DNA of 50,157 nucleotides. It comes from Lawsonibacter sp. (GTDB lineage: Bacteria > Bacillota > Clostridia > Oscillospirales > Oscillospiraceae). A program made the translations under genes and the position numbers. The notes under the pieces were generated by a model. The model searched no databases. It was not told the origin of the DNA and saw nothing but the letters and a program-made list of their open reading frames with translations. Of the stretch, positions 7,164 to 15,166 are shown piece after piece (the first letter of the stretch is position 1; the number at the start of each line of letters is the position of its first letter). The stretch lies in contig JAAWAD010000060.1 in NCBI GenBank assembly GCA_022791995.1, positions 1 through 50,157 of the forward strand. The letters run 5' to 3'.

Positions 7164-8510
7164 GTGAATGCCAATTCTATTACCATCTTTGAAAAGGCCC
7201 CTGTACCGAAAGCAGTCCTGCAAAATGCAATCCCCGCCATGGCGGCTATGCTGATGGTCTTAATCTACAACCTGGCGGACACCTTCTTTATCGCTCAGAC
7301 CCATAACGACATTCTGGTAGCGGCGGTATCTCTGGTCACGCCAGTCTTTCTCATCTTCATGGCGGTGGGAACGATCTTCGGTATTGGCGGCACCTCGGTG
7401 ATCTCCCGCTCCTTCGGGGAGGGTCGGGAGAAGTACGCGAAAAAAGTGTGCTCCTTCTGTATGTGGGGCTGCGTAGTGGTGGGAGTCTTCATGTCCACTG
7501 GATTCCTGCTTTTTATGGACCAGATTTTGTCGCTCATCGGGGCCAGCGTGGACACTTGGGAGCCGGGAAAGACCTATCTGACCATCGTGGCTCTGGGAGG
7601 GCCCTTCATTCTGATTTCCAACTGCTACTCCAACATTCTTCGAGCGGAGGGCCATCCCAATCAAGCGATGATGGGGCAGGTTTTGGGAAATCTACTCAAC
7701 GTGCTCCTGGACCCCCTTCTGATTCTGGCTTTCCAATGGGGTATCGCCGGTGCAGCTATCGCTACTGTAATTGGCAATGTAGCGGGAGTTGGGTATTACG
7801 TTTTGTACTATATCACAGGGCAATCTGCCCTTAGTATCCATATCAAAGACTTTTCCTTAAAAGAAAACATCTGCTCTGGTGTATTGGCCATTGGTATTCC
7901 GGCCTCTCTGGGTTCCCTTCTGATGAGCATATCTCAAATCGTTGTCAACGCCAAGATGGCGGGCTATGGCGACATGGCCGTGGCCGGAATGGGTGTGGCT
8001 ATGAAGGTAACCATGATGACTGGCATGGTCTGCATCGGCTTCGGCCAGGGCGTCCAGCCTCTGTTGGGCTACTGCGTGGGGGCACGGCTATGGGAACGAT
8101 TCAAAAAGATCATGCGATTCTCCGTTTTCTTTTCTCTGGGCCTCAGTGTCGCCATGACCGGACTGTGCTATCTGCTCCGAAACTCCATTATCCGGGTATT
8201 TCTGACCGACCCGTCTGCCTTTGACTGCGCCACCACTTTTACCAGCATCCTGCTGACCACCAGCTTTCTATTTGGCATGTTCTATGTGCTAATCAACGCC
8301 CTCCAGGCCATGGGGGCGGCAGTGCAGGCTCTCATCATCAATCTCAGCCGCCAGGGGATTATCTATATTCCGGCCCTGTTCATCCTGCAAGCCGTCCTAG
8401 AGGCCAATGGCCTGGCATGGGCCCAACCGGTGGCCGACCTGCTCTCTACTGCTTTGGTAGCGGCACTGTACCTGTGGACCTCCCGACAGAGGATGGGTGA
8501 AAAAATCTGA
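7164..8510 (+). CDS. MATE-family multidrug efflux protein (first)
   Basis: A 448-residue sodium- or proton-driven exporter with about twelve hydrophobic segments. The N-terminal half has the MATE marks NLADTFFIAQ (about residues 35-44) and GGTSVISRSFGEG, and the second half GMGVAMKVTMMTGMVCIGFG followed by GVQPLLGYCVGA. The GTG start at 7164 has an AGGAGGG ribosome site; a nearby ATG is out of frame. Probably co-transcribed with, and controlled by, the marR gene 105 bases upstream. The substrate cannot be told. Residues NxADTxF and the repeated QPxxGYxxGA pattern fit the DinF/NorM-like bacterial branch. Confidence 0.93.
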   Translation: MNANSITIFEKAPVPKAVLQNAIPAMAAMLMVLIYNLADTFFIAQTHNDILVAAVSLVTPVFLIFMAVGTIFGIGGTSVISRSFGEGREKYAKKVCSFCMWGCVVVGVFMSTGFLLFMDQILSLIGASVDTWEPGKTYLTIVALGGPFILISNCYSNILRAEGHPNQAMMGQVLGNLLNVLLDPLLILAFQWGIAGAAIATVIGNVAGVGYYVLYYITGQSALSIHIKDFSLKENICSGVLAIGIPASLGSLLMSISQIVVNAKMAGYGDMAVAGMGVAMKVTMMTGMVCIGFGQGVQPLLGYCVGARLWERFKKIMRFSVFFSLGLSVAMTGLCYLLRNSIIRVFLTDPSAFDCATTFTSILLTTSFLFGMFYVLINALQAMGAAVQALIINLSRQGIIYIPALFILQAVLEANGLAWAQPVADLLSTALVAALYLWTSRQRMGEKI

Positions 8511-8627
8511 CTTCCAACCGTTCGCGGTGCAGCAGGCTCGCCTGGCAAAATTGCTCACGTACCGCCCCTGTTTATTGATACAACTGGTCCATCGGCCAGG
8601 ACAGGCCTCTGTAAGGTTTTGCTGCCT

Positions 8628-8667
8628 TGGGACGCCGGCGGGCTGATTATAGCCCGCCGGCGTCCCA
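8628..8667. repeat. Palindromic repeat between convergent MATE and cysK
   Basis: A perfect 17-bp stem (8628-8644 with 8651-8667), loop GATTAT. It is central to the 237-base gap between two converging genes and probably works as a two-way transcript end. The remainder of 8511-8747 shows no gene. Confidence 0.75.
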
Positions 8668-8747
8668 CAAAGCGCCAATGCAAAAAAGGATTGTTATTCT
8701 TTTCAGATGCAGGGTACGTCCCCGGAACAGACAGACCCGTTCGAGGT

Positions 8748-9680
8748 TCAGTCCGCAAACATCGGTGTGGACAGGTAACGGTCGCCTGTATCTGGAAGCA
8801 AAACCACAATGGTTTTCCCTGTATTCTCAGACCGTTTTGCCAGTGTCATCGCTGCATGGAGTGCGGCTCCGGAGGAGATACCCACCAGGACCCCCTCCTT
8901 ACGGCCAATCAGGCGTCCAGCGGCAAAGGCATCCTCACTGGAGACCGGGATCACCTCATCATATATGGCGGTATCCAGCACCTCCGGGACAAAGCCTGCG
9001 CCGATCCCCTGGATTTTGTGGGAGCCAGCGCGCCCCTCGCTGAGAACTGGGGAGTCCTTAGGCTCCACTGCAACAACCTTTACTTTCGTATTCTGCTGCT
9101 TCAAATACTGGCCCACACCGGTGATGGTTCCGCCAGTGCCCACTCCAGCCACAAAGATATCCACCACACCGCCGGTATCCTCCCAAATCTCCGGGCCGGT
9201 TGCAGCCCGGTGGGCAGCAGGGTTGGCTGGATTGACAAATTGACCGGGCATAAAGCTGTCAGGGATTTCTTCCGCCAACTCCTCAGCCTTGGCAATCGCC
9301 CCTTTCATCCCCTTGGCTCCATCAGTCAGAACCAGTTCTGCACCATAGGCCTTCATCAGTTGCTGGCGCTCCACACTCATGGTCTCCGGCATAGTGATAA
9401 TGATGCGATAACCCCTGGACGCCGCGACAGAGGCCAGTCCGATTCCGGTATTGCCGGAGGTGGGTTCAATGATGGTGGCGTCCGGCTTCAGCCTGCCGCT
9501 GGCCTCTGCCTCATCGATCATCGCCTTGGCGATGCGATCCTTTGCCGACCCAGCCGGATTGAGATACTCCAACTTGGCCAGGATGCGAGCCTTCAGCCCA
9601 GCTTCCTTTTCTATACGGGTCAGCTCCAGCAGAGGTGTTTTGCCGATGAGCTGATCGGCGGACGTATAAATATTCGCCAT
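8748..9680 (-). CDS. cysK: Cysteine synthase A (O-acetylserine sulfhydrylase)
   Basis: This PLP enzyme makes cysteine from O-acetylserine and sulfide. At 310 residues it has normal length. Lys47 in [12 protein letters not shown] binds [15 protein letters not shown] (about residues 72-83) holds the substrate loop; [15 protein letters not shown] grips the PLP phosphate; [12 protein letters not shown] closes the fold. I use ATG 9680 with GGAGG upstream, rather than the longer frame to 9767 that would run inside the preceding gene. It sits 13 bases after the O-acetylhomoserine sulfhydrylase gene, so cysteine and homocysteine synthesis from sulfide are expressed together. Confidence 0.95.
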   Translation of the reverse strand: MANIYTSADQLIGKTPLLELTRIEKEAGLKARILAKLEYLNPAGSAKDRIAKAMIDEAEASGRLKPDATIIEPTSGNTGIGLASVAASRGYRIIITMPETMSVERQQLMKAYGAELVLTDGAKGMKGAIAKAEELAEEIPDSFMPGQFVNPANPAAHRAATGPEIWEDTGGVVDIFVAGVGTGGTITGVGQYLKQQNTKVKVVAVEPKDSPVLSEGRAGSHKIQGIGAGFVPEVLDTAIYDEVIPVSSEDAFAAGRLIGRKEGVLVGISSGAALHAAMTLAKRSENTGKTIVVLLPDTGDRYLSTPMFAD

Positions 9681-9693
9681 GATACAGTGCCTC

Positions 9694-10986
9694 CTATTCT
9701 GTTTGTGCCACAGCCGCAAAGCCCTTTTCCAGGTCGGCAAGGATATCGTCGATGTGCTCCGTGCCAACGGACAGGCGAATGGTGCTGGGTTGGATCCCCT
9801 GGTCCAGCAGTTCCTCTGGCGAGAGCTGGGAATGGGTGGTTGTGGCAGGATGGATGACCAAAGACTTTACATCTGCCACATTGGCCAGCAGGGAAAAGAT
9901 CTCCAGACTGTCAATAAATGTATGGGCCGCCGCCTGCCCGCCTTTGATCTCGAAGGTGAAAATCGAGCCGCCGCCGTTGGGGAAATACTTTTCATACAGG
10001 GCATGGTCGGGATGGCCGGGTAAAGAGGGATGGTTGACCCTCTCCACCTGGGGATGCACAGCCAGGAAATCCACAACCTTTTTTGTGTTCTCTGCATGAC
10101 GTTCCAGGCGCAGGGAAAGGGTCTCCACCCCCTGGAGAAGCAGGAAGGCATTGAAGGGGGAAATGGCCGCCCCGGTGTCTCGCAGGAGGATGGCTCGGAT
10201 GTAGGTTACAAAGGCTGCGGGACCGGCGGCATCCACAAAGCTTATTCCATGATAGCTGGGGTTCGCCTCTGCAATCGGAGCATATTTTCCAGATGTTTTC
10301 CAGTCAAATTTTCCGCTGTCTACAATAATGCCTCCCAAAGTGGTGCCATGTCCCCCGATAAACTTGGTCGCCGAGTGAACCACAATATCGGCCCCATGCT
10401 CAATGGGGCGAATGAGATAGGGGGTGCCGAAGGTGTTGTCGATGACCAGAGGAAGCCCATTTGCATGGGCAATCTCTGCAATGGCATCTATATCAGGGAT
10501 ATCGCTGTTGGGGTTGCCTAACGTCTCCAGATAAATAGCCTTGGTATTGGGCTGGATGGCAGCAGTAACCGCTTCCAAGTCGTGGGCATCCACAAAGGTA
10601 GTCTGGACACCGAACTGAGGCAGGGTATGGGCTAGCAGGTTGTAGCTGCCGCCATAGATGGTCTTTTGGGCCACAATGTGGTCTCCTGCTTGGGCCAGAG
10701 CCTGGATAGTGTAAGTAATGGCCGCCGCACCGGAAGCGGTTGCCAAGGCTGCTACGCCCCCCTCCAGGGCCGCAAGGCGCTTTTCCAGTACATCCTGTGT
10801 GGAATTGGTCAACCGCCCATAGATGTTACCGGCATCGCCCAGCCCAAAGCGGGCAGCTGCGTGGGCGGAGTTGCGAAATACATAGGAGGCGGTCTGGTAA
10901 ATGGGCACAGCTCGGGCGTCGGTGGCTGGGTCAGGGTGCTCCTGCCCTACATGGAGCTGCAAGGTCTCGAATTTATAGGAATGCAC
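9694..10986 (-). CDS. metY: O-acetylhomoserine sulfhydrylase (MetY-type)
   Basis: A 430-residue PLP enzyme of the Cys/Met metabolism family, converting O-acetylhomoserine and sulfide to homocysteine. [10 protein letters not shown] opens it, [20 protein letters not shown] is the dimer/PLP region, [14 protein letters not shown] holds the cofactor-binding Asp, and Lys208 in [14 protein letters not shown] carries PLP. The ~430-residue length and the insertion after the PLP lysine ([19 protein letters not shown]) separate it from cystathionine synthases and lyases, which have about 380 residues. The start is GTG 10986 with AAAGGGGAT upstream. First gene of the unit with cysK, from the promoter at 11018-11046. 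Confidence 0.92.
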   Translation of the reverse strand: MHSYKFETLQLHVGQEHPDPATDARAVPIYQTASYVFRNSAHAAARFGLGDAGNIYGRLTNSTQDVLEKRLAALEGGVAALATASGAAAITYTIQALAQAGDHIVAQKTIYGGSYNLLAHTLPQFGVQTTFVDAHDLEAVTAAIQPNTKAIYLETLGNPNSDIPDIDAIAEIAHANGLPLVIDNTFGTPYLIRPIEHGADIVVHSATKFIGGHGTTLGGIIVDSGKFDWKTSGKYAPIAEANPSYHGISFVDAAGPAAFVTYIRAILLRDTGAAISPFNAFLLLQGVETLSLRLERHAENTKKVVDFLAVHPQVERVNHPSLPGHPDHALYEKYFPNGGGSIFTFEIKGGQAAAHTFIDSLEIFSLLANVADVKSLVIHPATTTHSQLSPEELLDQGIQPSTIRLSVGTEHIDDILADLEKGFAAVAQTE

Positions 10987-11017
10987 GAAGAAATCCCCTT
11001 TCCATTAAAGTGGCTCC

Positions 11018-11053
11018 ATCATATACCAATAAACCCACTTTGTCAATAGGTAT
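11018..11053 (-). promoter_or_regulatory. Promoter of metY-cysK with overlapping inverted repeat
   Basis: TTGACA (11046-11041) and TATGAT (11023-11018), 17-base spacer, minus strand. ATACC (11023-11027) and GGTAT (11049-11053) form an inverted repeat that frames both boxes, in the sequence ATACCTATTGACA at the -35 end. Rrf2-type sulfur regulators act on such promoters in Firmicutes; that this is their site is an inference. Confidence 0.7.
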
Positions 11054-11120
11054 TATCATCTTTTCGAGAAAGTGCATCCTTTTGAGAACGAAATTTCAAG
11101 TCGTAAAGCACCACAACAAT

Positions 11121-11162
11121 GCAAAAAGGCGGCGTGACCCTGCTATCACGCCGCCTTTTTGC
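11121..11162 (-). terminator. Terminator of the first bactofilin gene
   Basis: 17-bp stem GCAAAAAGGCGGCGTGA (11121-11137) with 11146-11162, which ends in TTTTTGC on both strands, 22 bases after the stop codon. Confidence 0.8.
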
Positions 11163-11183
11163 ACGCTCCACGGCAACCATTTT

Positions 11184-11651
11184 CTAAAACAAGTCGCCCT
11201 CTGGCACAGGCGCAGGTTTCGGCCGGCGAGAAGTGCTCTGTGGCCGAATCATGGTGCTCCGCCCATTGAGGCAACCGCCGTCCTCAATGACAAAGGAGAC
11301 ACTTGTCACATCTCCCTCAATGGTGCCGGAGCTCTCAAGACGCAGATGATCTCGCGCCTGGATGTTTCCCTCTACCCGTCCAGCAATATGGACCACATCC
11401 GCATCAACCGGTCCCTTTACCAGTCCGGTCGAAGTCACCGTTACCGCTCCTTCCAGCCGAATCTCGCCCTCCAGCACGCCCTCTACCTGAACCGTGCCAT
11501 TGCCCTGAAGATTCCCTGTCACTGTAACGCCAGAGGCAATCACGGTGACGCTGCGGGGTTCGGGCAGGGGTACCTCCTCCACCGGCGCAGGTTCCGGCGC
11601 CCGATATTCCTCTGGTTCTGGCGTCTTGGTCTGGCTGCTAAACAAGCCCAT
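11184..11651 (-). CDS. Bactofilin (polymer-forming cytoskeletal protein), first copy
   Basis: A 155-residue bactofilin (DUF583). A short proline-rich head (residues 1-35) is followed by a beta-helix of repeating turns, visible as VTVTGNLQGNGTVQVEG, LEGEIRLEGAVTVTSTGLV, VDADVVHIAGRVEGNIQARD and LRLESSGTIEGDVTSVSFVIE, and a basic/proline tail. Bactofilins self-assemble into nucleotide-free filaments or sheets at the membrane, placing cell-wall enzymes. I start at ATG 11651 (AAAGGAG 9 bases before); a TTG nine bases upstream touches the ribosome site and is unlikely. Own promoter (11722-11750) and terminator. A closely similar paralogue lies at 14106-14639. Confidence 0.9.
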   Translation of the reverse strand: MGLFSSQTKTPEPEEYRAPEPAPVEEVPLPEPRSVTVIASGVTVTGNLQGNGTVQVEGVLEGEIRLEGAVTVTSTGLVKGPVDADVVHIAGRVEGNIQARDHLRLESSGTIEGDVTSVSFVIEDGGCLNGRSTMIRPQSTSRRPKPAPVPEGDLF

Positions 11652-11721
11652 TATTGCCAACTCCTTTCCTTATCTGGTCATACCGCCGGAATAACCCAAG
11701 CGAAATAGCCATTATATGGGT

Positions 11722-11750
11722 ATTATACCATACAGACTGTTGTTTTGCAA
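11722..11750 (-). promoter_or_regulatory. Promoter of the first bactofilin gene
   Basis: TTGCAA (11750-11745) and TATAAT (11727-11722), 17-base spacer on the minus strand. From 11751 to 11986 I see no gene, only a small GC hairpin at 11919-11933. Confidence 0.8.
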
Positions 11751-11986
11751 GGGCCTGTATGCTTTACGGGAGCCAAATTTTGCAGACACTGCAATTGAAC
11801 GTGATTACTCTGCCTGTCAGAATGTCTGTTAAGATGCAATGGGCACTGTAATCCTTACTGCCTCTAACTCCCGATTCACCTTTGTGCCCCTCCAGTTGAA
11901 CACCCTTTTGTGACTTCTGCCCCCTGTGGGGGCGGGAATCACGAAAAAGAATTGGAACATTCTAAAGCAGTACACAAAAATCCCTC

Positions 11987-12015
11987 TTGACAAAAGAGGT
12001 TTTGTCCAGTAAAAT
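11987..12015 (+). promoter_or_regulatory. Promoter of the T-box/leuA unit
   Basis: TTGACA (11987-11992) and TAAAAT (12010-12015), 17-base spacer. Confidence 0.85.
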
Positions 12016-12021
12016 GAAACT

Positions 12022-12290
12022 GAAAATGCAATGACGGGAAAAAAGACGAGTGGTGTGCCCCTTCAGAGAGCCGGTGTTTGGTGTGAACCGGCGGCGGCCC
12101 CTTCGTGTATTACTGGTCCCCGAGCTGTCCGCCTGAACCGCAGTAGGGTGGAACGTGTGGCTCCGTTACCGGCCGCGGCCTTGTTGGAGGCTATGAGGGC
12201 TGTCCGGGCGACCGGCGGCTGAATCAGGGTGGTACCGCGTGTTTGATGCACGCCCCTGACCTTATTTTCAAGGTCAAGGGCGTTTTTCTT
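12022..12290 (+). ncRNA. T-box riboswitch leader of leuA
   Basis: The leader between promoter and leuA has T-box parts in order: a stem I with CAGAGAG (12064-12070) and the apical stem GCCGGT/ACCGGC, a specifier region near 12105-12117, the conserved AGGGTGGTACCGCG (12226-12239), and an intrinsic terminator at 12251-12290. An uncharged tRNA would pair its anticodon with the specifier and its CCA end with the T-box bulge to favour the antiterminator. By my hand fold the triplet in front of ACTGG is ATT (12109-12111, Ile); TTA and CTG (Leu) overlap or adjoin it. With a leuA gene downstream, leucine is expected, so the specifier stays open. The short ORF at 12031-12222 lies inside this RNA and is not a gene. 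Confidence 0.9.
12251..12290 (+). terminator. T-box terminator hairpin
   Basis: CGCCCCTGACCTT (12251-12263) pairs with AAGGTCAAGGGCG (12270-12282) with one mismatch, followed by TTTTTCTTTG. It competes with the antiterminator formed by the T-box sequence. Confidence 0.85.
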
Positions 12291-12322
12291 TGTCTTTGAC
12301 CCAAGTACAAGGAGGAACCAAC

Positions 12323-14011
12323 ATGAAACCCAGCTATCAGAAGTATATCCCCTTCCAGCCCCAGAAAATTGTGGGCCGCACCTGGCCTGACAAGGTCATC
12401 ACACGGGCCCCGGTCTGGTGCTCGGTGGACCTGCGGGACGGCAACCAGGCCCTGGTAGACCCCATGAACCTGACAGAAAAACTGGAATATTTCCATACTC
12501 TGGTGGATATCGGCATCAAGGAGATCGAGATTGGTTTCCCCTCCGCCAGCGAGACGGAGTATGAAATCTGCCGGGAACTCATCGAGGGGGGCCACATTCC
12601 TGATGATGTGACCATCCAGGTGCTGGTTCAGGCCCGGGAACACCTGATTAAAAAGACTTTTGAGGCCATCCAGGGAGCCAAAAACGTGATTCTCCACTTC
12701 TACAACTCTACCTCCACCCTTCAGCGGAAGGTGGTTTTCCACATGGATACGGACGGCATCACGAAAATTGCCACTGACGCCGCCGACCTAATCTATGAAA
12801 TGTCCCAGCCGCTGATCAAAGGCGGCATGAACCTCCGGTTTGAATACTCGCCAGAGTCATTTATGGGGACCGAGATGGACTACGCTGTGGAGATCTGCCA
12901 GGCGGTTTTGGACCACCTCCACGCCACCCCGGACAACAAGGTAATCCTCAACCTGCCTACCACGGTGGAGAACTGTATGCCCAACCAGTTTGCTGACATG
13001 CTGGAGTATTTCTGCAAAAAGATTCCCGGCCGGGACAGCGCTATTATCTCCCTCCACCCCCATAACGACCGGGGCTGCGGCGTGGCCACGGCCGAAATGG
13101 GTCTGCTGGCCGGCGCTGACCGGGTAGAGGCCACTCTCTTCGGCAACGGAGAACGCACCGGCAATGTGGACATTGTCACCCTGGCTATGAACATGTACAC
13201 CCAGGGGGTGGATCCCTGCCTGGACTTCTCCAACATCAATCGGGTGAAGGAGATGTTTGAGCGCTGCACCAAGATGCCCGTGGGCGACCGGCAGCCCTAT
13301 GCCGGCAAGCTGGTGTTCACCGCTTTCTCCGGCAGCCACCAGGACGCCATCAACAAGGGGACCCAATACATGAAGGAATCGGGTAGTGAATACTGGGAAA
13401 TTCCCTACCTGCCCATTGACCCTGCTGACGTGGGCCGGGCCTATGAGCCCATCATCCGTATCAACTCCCAGTCGGGGAAGGGCGGAGCGGCCTATATCAT
13501 GGAGCATGATTTCGGCTTCGACCTCCCCAAAGCTATGCACCCCGAGTTTGGCCATATTGTTCAGGTGGAAACGGACACGGTGGGCAAAGAGATTGCTCCT
13601 GAGCGCATCCTGGAGCTGTTCCGCCAGGAGTATATCGAGGCCAACGAGCCCTACAAGCTTTTGAAGCACGCCTTCCAGGAGACAATCGACGGGGAGGGCC
13701 ACTCCCATGTGGCCTTCCAGGGTACCCTTCAGCACACCGACACGGTCTTCGACGTTTCCGGCGAGGGCAACGGCCCCATTGACGCCTTCTTCAACGCCAT
13801 CAAAGGGGAGAAAATCTCTCGCTTTACCTTCCTGGACTACAAGTCCCACGCCGTCACGGACGGCTCTGATTCCCAGGGCGTAGCCTATATCCTCCTTCAA
13901 GACCGGCGCAGCGGCAAGAAATATTGGGGCGTGGGTCTGTCCCACAACATTAATCTAGCCCCCCTGCGCGCCATTCTCTCCGCAATCAACCGAGCCAAGC
14001 AGGACCGATAA
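12323..14011 (+). CDS. leuA: 2-isopropylmalate synthase (LeuA type 2)
   Basis: This enzyme condenses acetyl-CoA with 2-oxoisovalerate, the first committed step to leucine. The 562-residue protein belongs to the longer LeuA type 2 branch (as in actinobacteria), seen in PFQPQKIVGRTWPDK near the start, CSVDLRDGNQAL (metal-binding Asp), and HPHNDRGCGVATAE with its HxH metal ligands. The C-terminal part from about residue 430 matches the allosteric (LeuA dimer) domain that binds leucine. ATG 12323 has GGAGGAACC upstream. The gene stands alone, without leuBCD nearby, under the T-box, so both charging-dependent attenuation and product inhibition would control it. Confidence 0.93.
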   Translation: MKPSYQKYIPFQPQKIVGRTWPDKVITRAPVWCSVDLRDGNQALVDPMNLTEKLEYFHTLVDIGIKEIEIGFPSASETEYEICRELIEGGHIPDDVTIQVLVQAREHLIKKTFEAIQGAKNVILHFYNSTSTLQRKVVFHMDTDGITKIATDAADLIYEMSQPLIKGGMNLRFEYSPESFMGTEMDYAVEICQAVLDHLHATPDNKVILNLPTTVENCMPNQFADMLEYFCKKIPGRDSAIISLHPHNDRGCGVATAEMGLLAGADRVEATLFGNGERTGNVDIVTLAMNMYTQGVDPCLDFSNINRVKEMFERCTKMPVGDRQPYAGKLVFTAFSGSHQDAINKGTQYMKESGSEYWEIPYLPIDPADVGRAYEPIIRINSQSGKGGAAYIMEHDFGFDLPKAMHPEFGHIVQVETDTVGKEIAPERILELFRQEYIEANEPYKLLKHAFQETIDGEGHSHVAFQGTLQHTDTVFDVSGEGNGPIDAFFNAIKGEKISRFTFLDYKSHAVTDGSDSQGVAYILLQDRRSGKKYWGVGLSHNINLAPLRAILSAINRAKQDR

Positions 14012-14017
14012 CATCAC

Positions 14018-14060
14018 AACAAGACCGGCGCAGCACTCCGCTACGCCGGTCTTGTTTCGT
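14018..14060 (+). terminator. Terminator of leuA
   Basis: A 13-bp stem (14018-14030 with 14044-14056) ending in a T-rich tail (TTTCGTCTGTTT) directly after the stop codon. Confidence 0.8.
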
Positions 14061-14105
14061 CTGTTTGGACACGCTGCCTGACTTCTGCCAGGCGCACTTC
14101 CCCGC

Positions 14106-14639
14106 CTACAGAAGCTCTTCTTCCCCGTCCAGCTGATAGTTCGGGCCAAAGAGGAGGCTGTCCTCCCCATCCCGATGGGGAACCTCCAGAGGGACCTCCT
14201 CTGGAGCGGGGGGCTGAAGCATAGTGCTGCGTCCATTGAAGGCGCCGCCATCCTCCACCACCAGGGAGGCAGTGGAGATATCCCCCTGGATGGAGCCAGT
14301 CTGCTCCAGCCGCAGGTGGCTGCGGGCAGTGATTTCCCCCTTCACCTGACCCGCGATACGCACCAGGTCGGCGGTAATGGGGCCCTGAATCAGGCCAGTG
14401 GCTGCCACTACAACGGACCCCTTCAGACGGATCTCTCCCTCCAGGGCCCCCTCAATCTGTACCGTTCCCTCTCCCTCCAGAGCACCGGTAAGGGTCACAC
14501 CCTTGGCAATCACCGTGTTGGTCTGGGGCTTGGGCAGCTTGGGCAGCCCGTCAAAGGGCTGGGAGGCAGTCTCCTCCTCCATGGCCGTCCGCGGCTCCTC
14601 TCTGAATTCCTGCTTTGGTTGTGCGCCAAAAAGGCCCAT
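14106..14639 (-). CDS. Bactofilin, second copy
   Basis: A 177-residue paralogue of the protein at 11184-11651, sharing the MGLF start, the VTLTGALEGEGTVQIEG turn, LEGEIRLKGSVVVAATGLI, VRIAGQVKGEITARSHLRLE and the end of the helix GGAFNGRSTM. Head (about 45 residues) and tail (about 30, acidic, ending DGEEELL) differ from those of the first copy, which has a basic tail; the two may therefore find different partners or places. The start at 14639 has AAAGGAGAGA. An earlier frame to 14768 lacks a ribosome site. Convergent with leuA. Confidence 0.9.
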   Translation of the reverse strand: MGLFGAQPKQEFREEPRTAMEEETASQPFDGLPKLPKPQTNTVIAKGVTLTGALEGEGTVQIEGALEGEIRLKGSVVVAATGLIQGPITADLVRIAGQVKGEITARSHLRLEQTGSIQGDISTASLVVEDGGAFNGRSTMLQPPAPEEVPLEVPHRDGEDSLLFGPNYQLDGEEELL

Positions 14640-14694
14640 GGTCCTCTCTCCTTTGAAAAATATTGAGGATACAAACGTTCCCCTTCTGTCTTTT

Positions 14695-14723
14695 ATTTTA
14701 TCACGTTTTCTCGCTGGAGGCAA
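14695..14723 (-). promoter_or_regulatory. Promoter of the second bactofilin gene
   Basis: TTGCCT (14723-14718) and TAAAAT (14700-14695), 17-base spacer on the minus strand. Confidence 0.7.
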
Positions 14724-14756
14724 GGGCGAAATCCATCGGATCCTGCCATGCAAAAT

Positions 14757-14780
14757 GCCCCTCCCCATGAGGGGAGGGGC
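14757..14780 (-). terminator. Terminator of the cysteine-rich gene
   Basis: GCCCCTCCCC and GGGGAGGGGC form a 10-bp stem with loop ATGA, followed on the minus strand by ATTTTGC. Confidence 0.7.
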
Positions 14781-14798
14781 CAGCGGCGCAGTTTGGAA

Positions 14799-15038
14799 TC
14801 AGCACCCGCAGGAGGTTACCCGTTTGACACAGGTGGCTGTCACCTGGGGCGGCAGGCTCATGGTCATAAAGCCGCAGTGATGGACGCACACGCAGTCGCC
14901 ACAGGAGAAGCAGCAGGCATTGGGGGTGTGGACCAGCACCTCCTGTCCGGTGGCGTGATCACAGACCAGCAGCTCGCAGCAGTCGATCCCTGTCACCGGC
15001 CCGCAGATGGTTCCCATTCCGTTTGTAATGTTTTCCAA
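14799..15038 (-). CDS. Small cysteine-rich protein (79 aa), unknown
   Basis: Not recognised. Of 79 residues 13 are cysteine, in clusters DCCELLVC, NACCFSCGDCVCVHHC and the C-terminal SCGC, with two His in the middle cluster. The start is TTG 15038, chosen for the GGAGGG site 9 bases upstream. There is no signal peptide or membrane segment. The pattern could bind metals (Zn, Cu, Fe-S) or be disulfide-cross-linked, as in spore-coat proteins; the sequence does not decide. It has its own terminator and lies downstream of cls on the same strand, separated by a weak hairpin at 15078-15097. Confidence 0.65.
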   Translation of the reverse strand: MENITNGMGTICGPVTGIDCCELLVCDHATGQEVLVHTPNACCFSCGDCVCVHHCGFMTMSLPPQVTATCVKRVTSCGC

Positions 15039-15077
15039 GGCAGTTTTCCCTCCACACAGATATTCAAAACCTGTAAA

Positions 15078-15097
15078 GGCGGCGAAGGTCCGCCGCC
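15078..15097 (-). terminator. Weak hairpin after cls
   Basis: GGCGGCG and CGCCGCC form a 7-bp stem, followed on the minus strand by TTTACAGGTTTT. A possible terminator for cls. Confidence 0.5.
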
Positions 15098-15166
15098 TCT
15101 CTCCATCCTATGTCCGGCAGGGCATCCAGGTGCCCCGGAAAACAGAGGACGTCCGAGCTCCCTTCA

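Noticed and set aside
11751-11986. Small RNA gene in the gap before the T-box promoter
   Set aside because: Only one 6-bp GC hairpin and no promoter-terminator pair could be found.
12031-12222. Short plus-strand reading frame upstream of leuA
   Set aside because: It lies wholly inside the T-box RNA and has no ribosome site; it is a chance frame.
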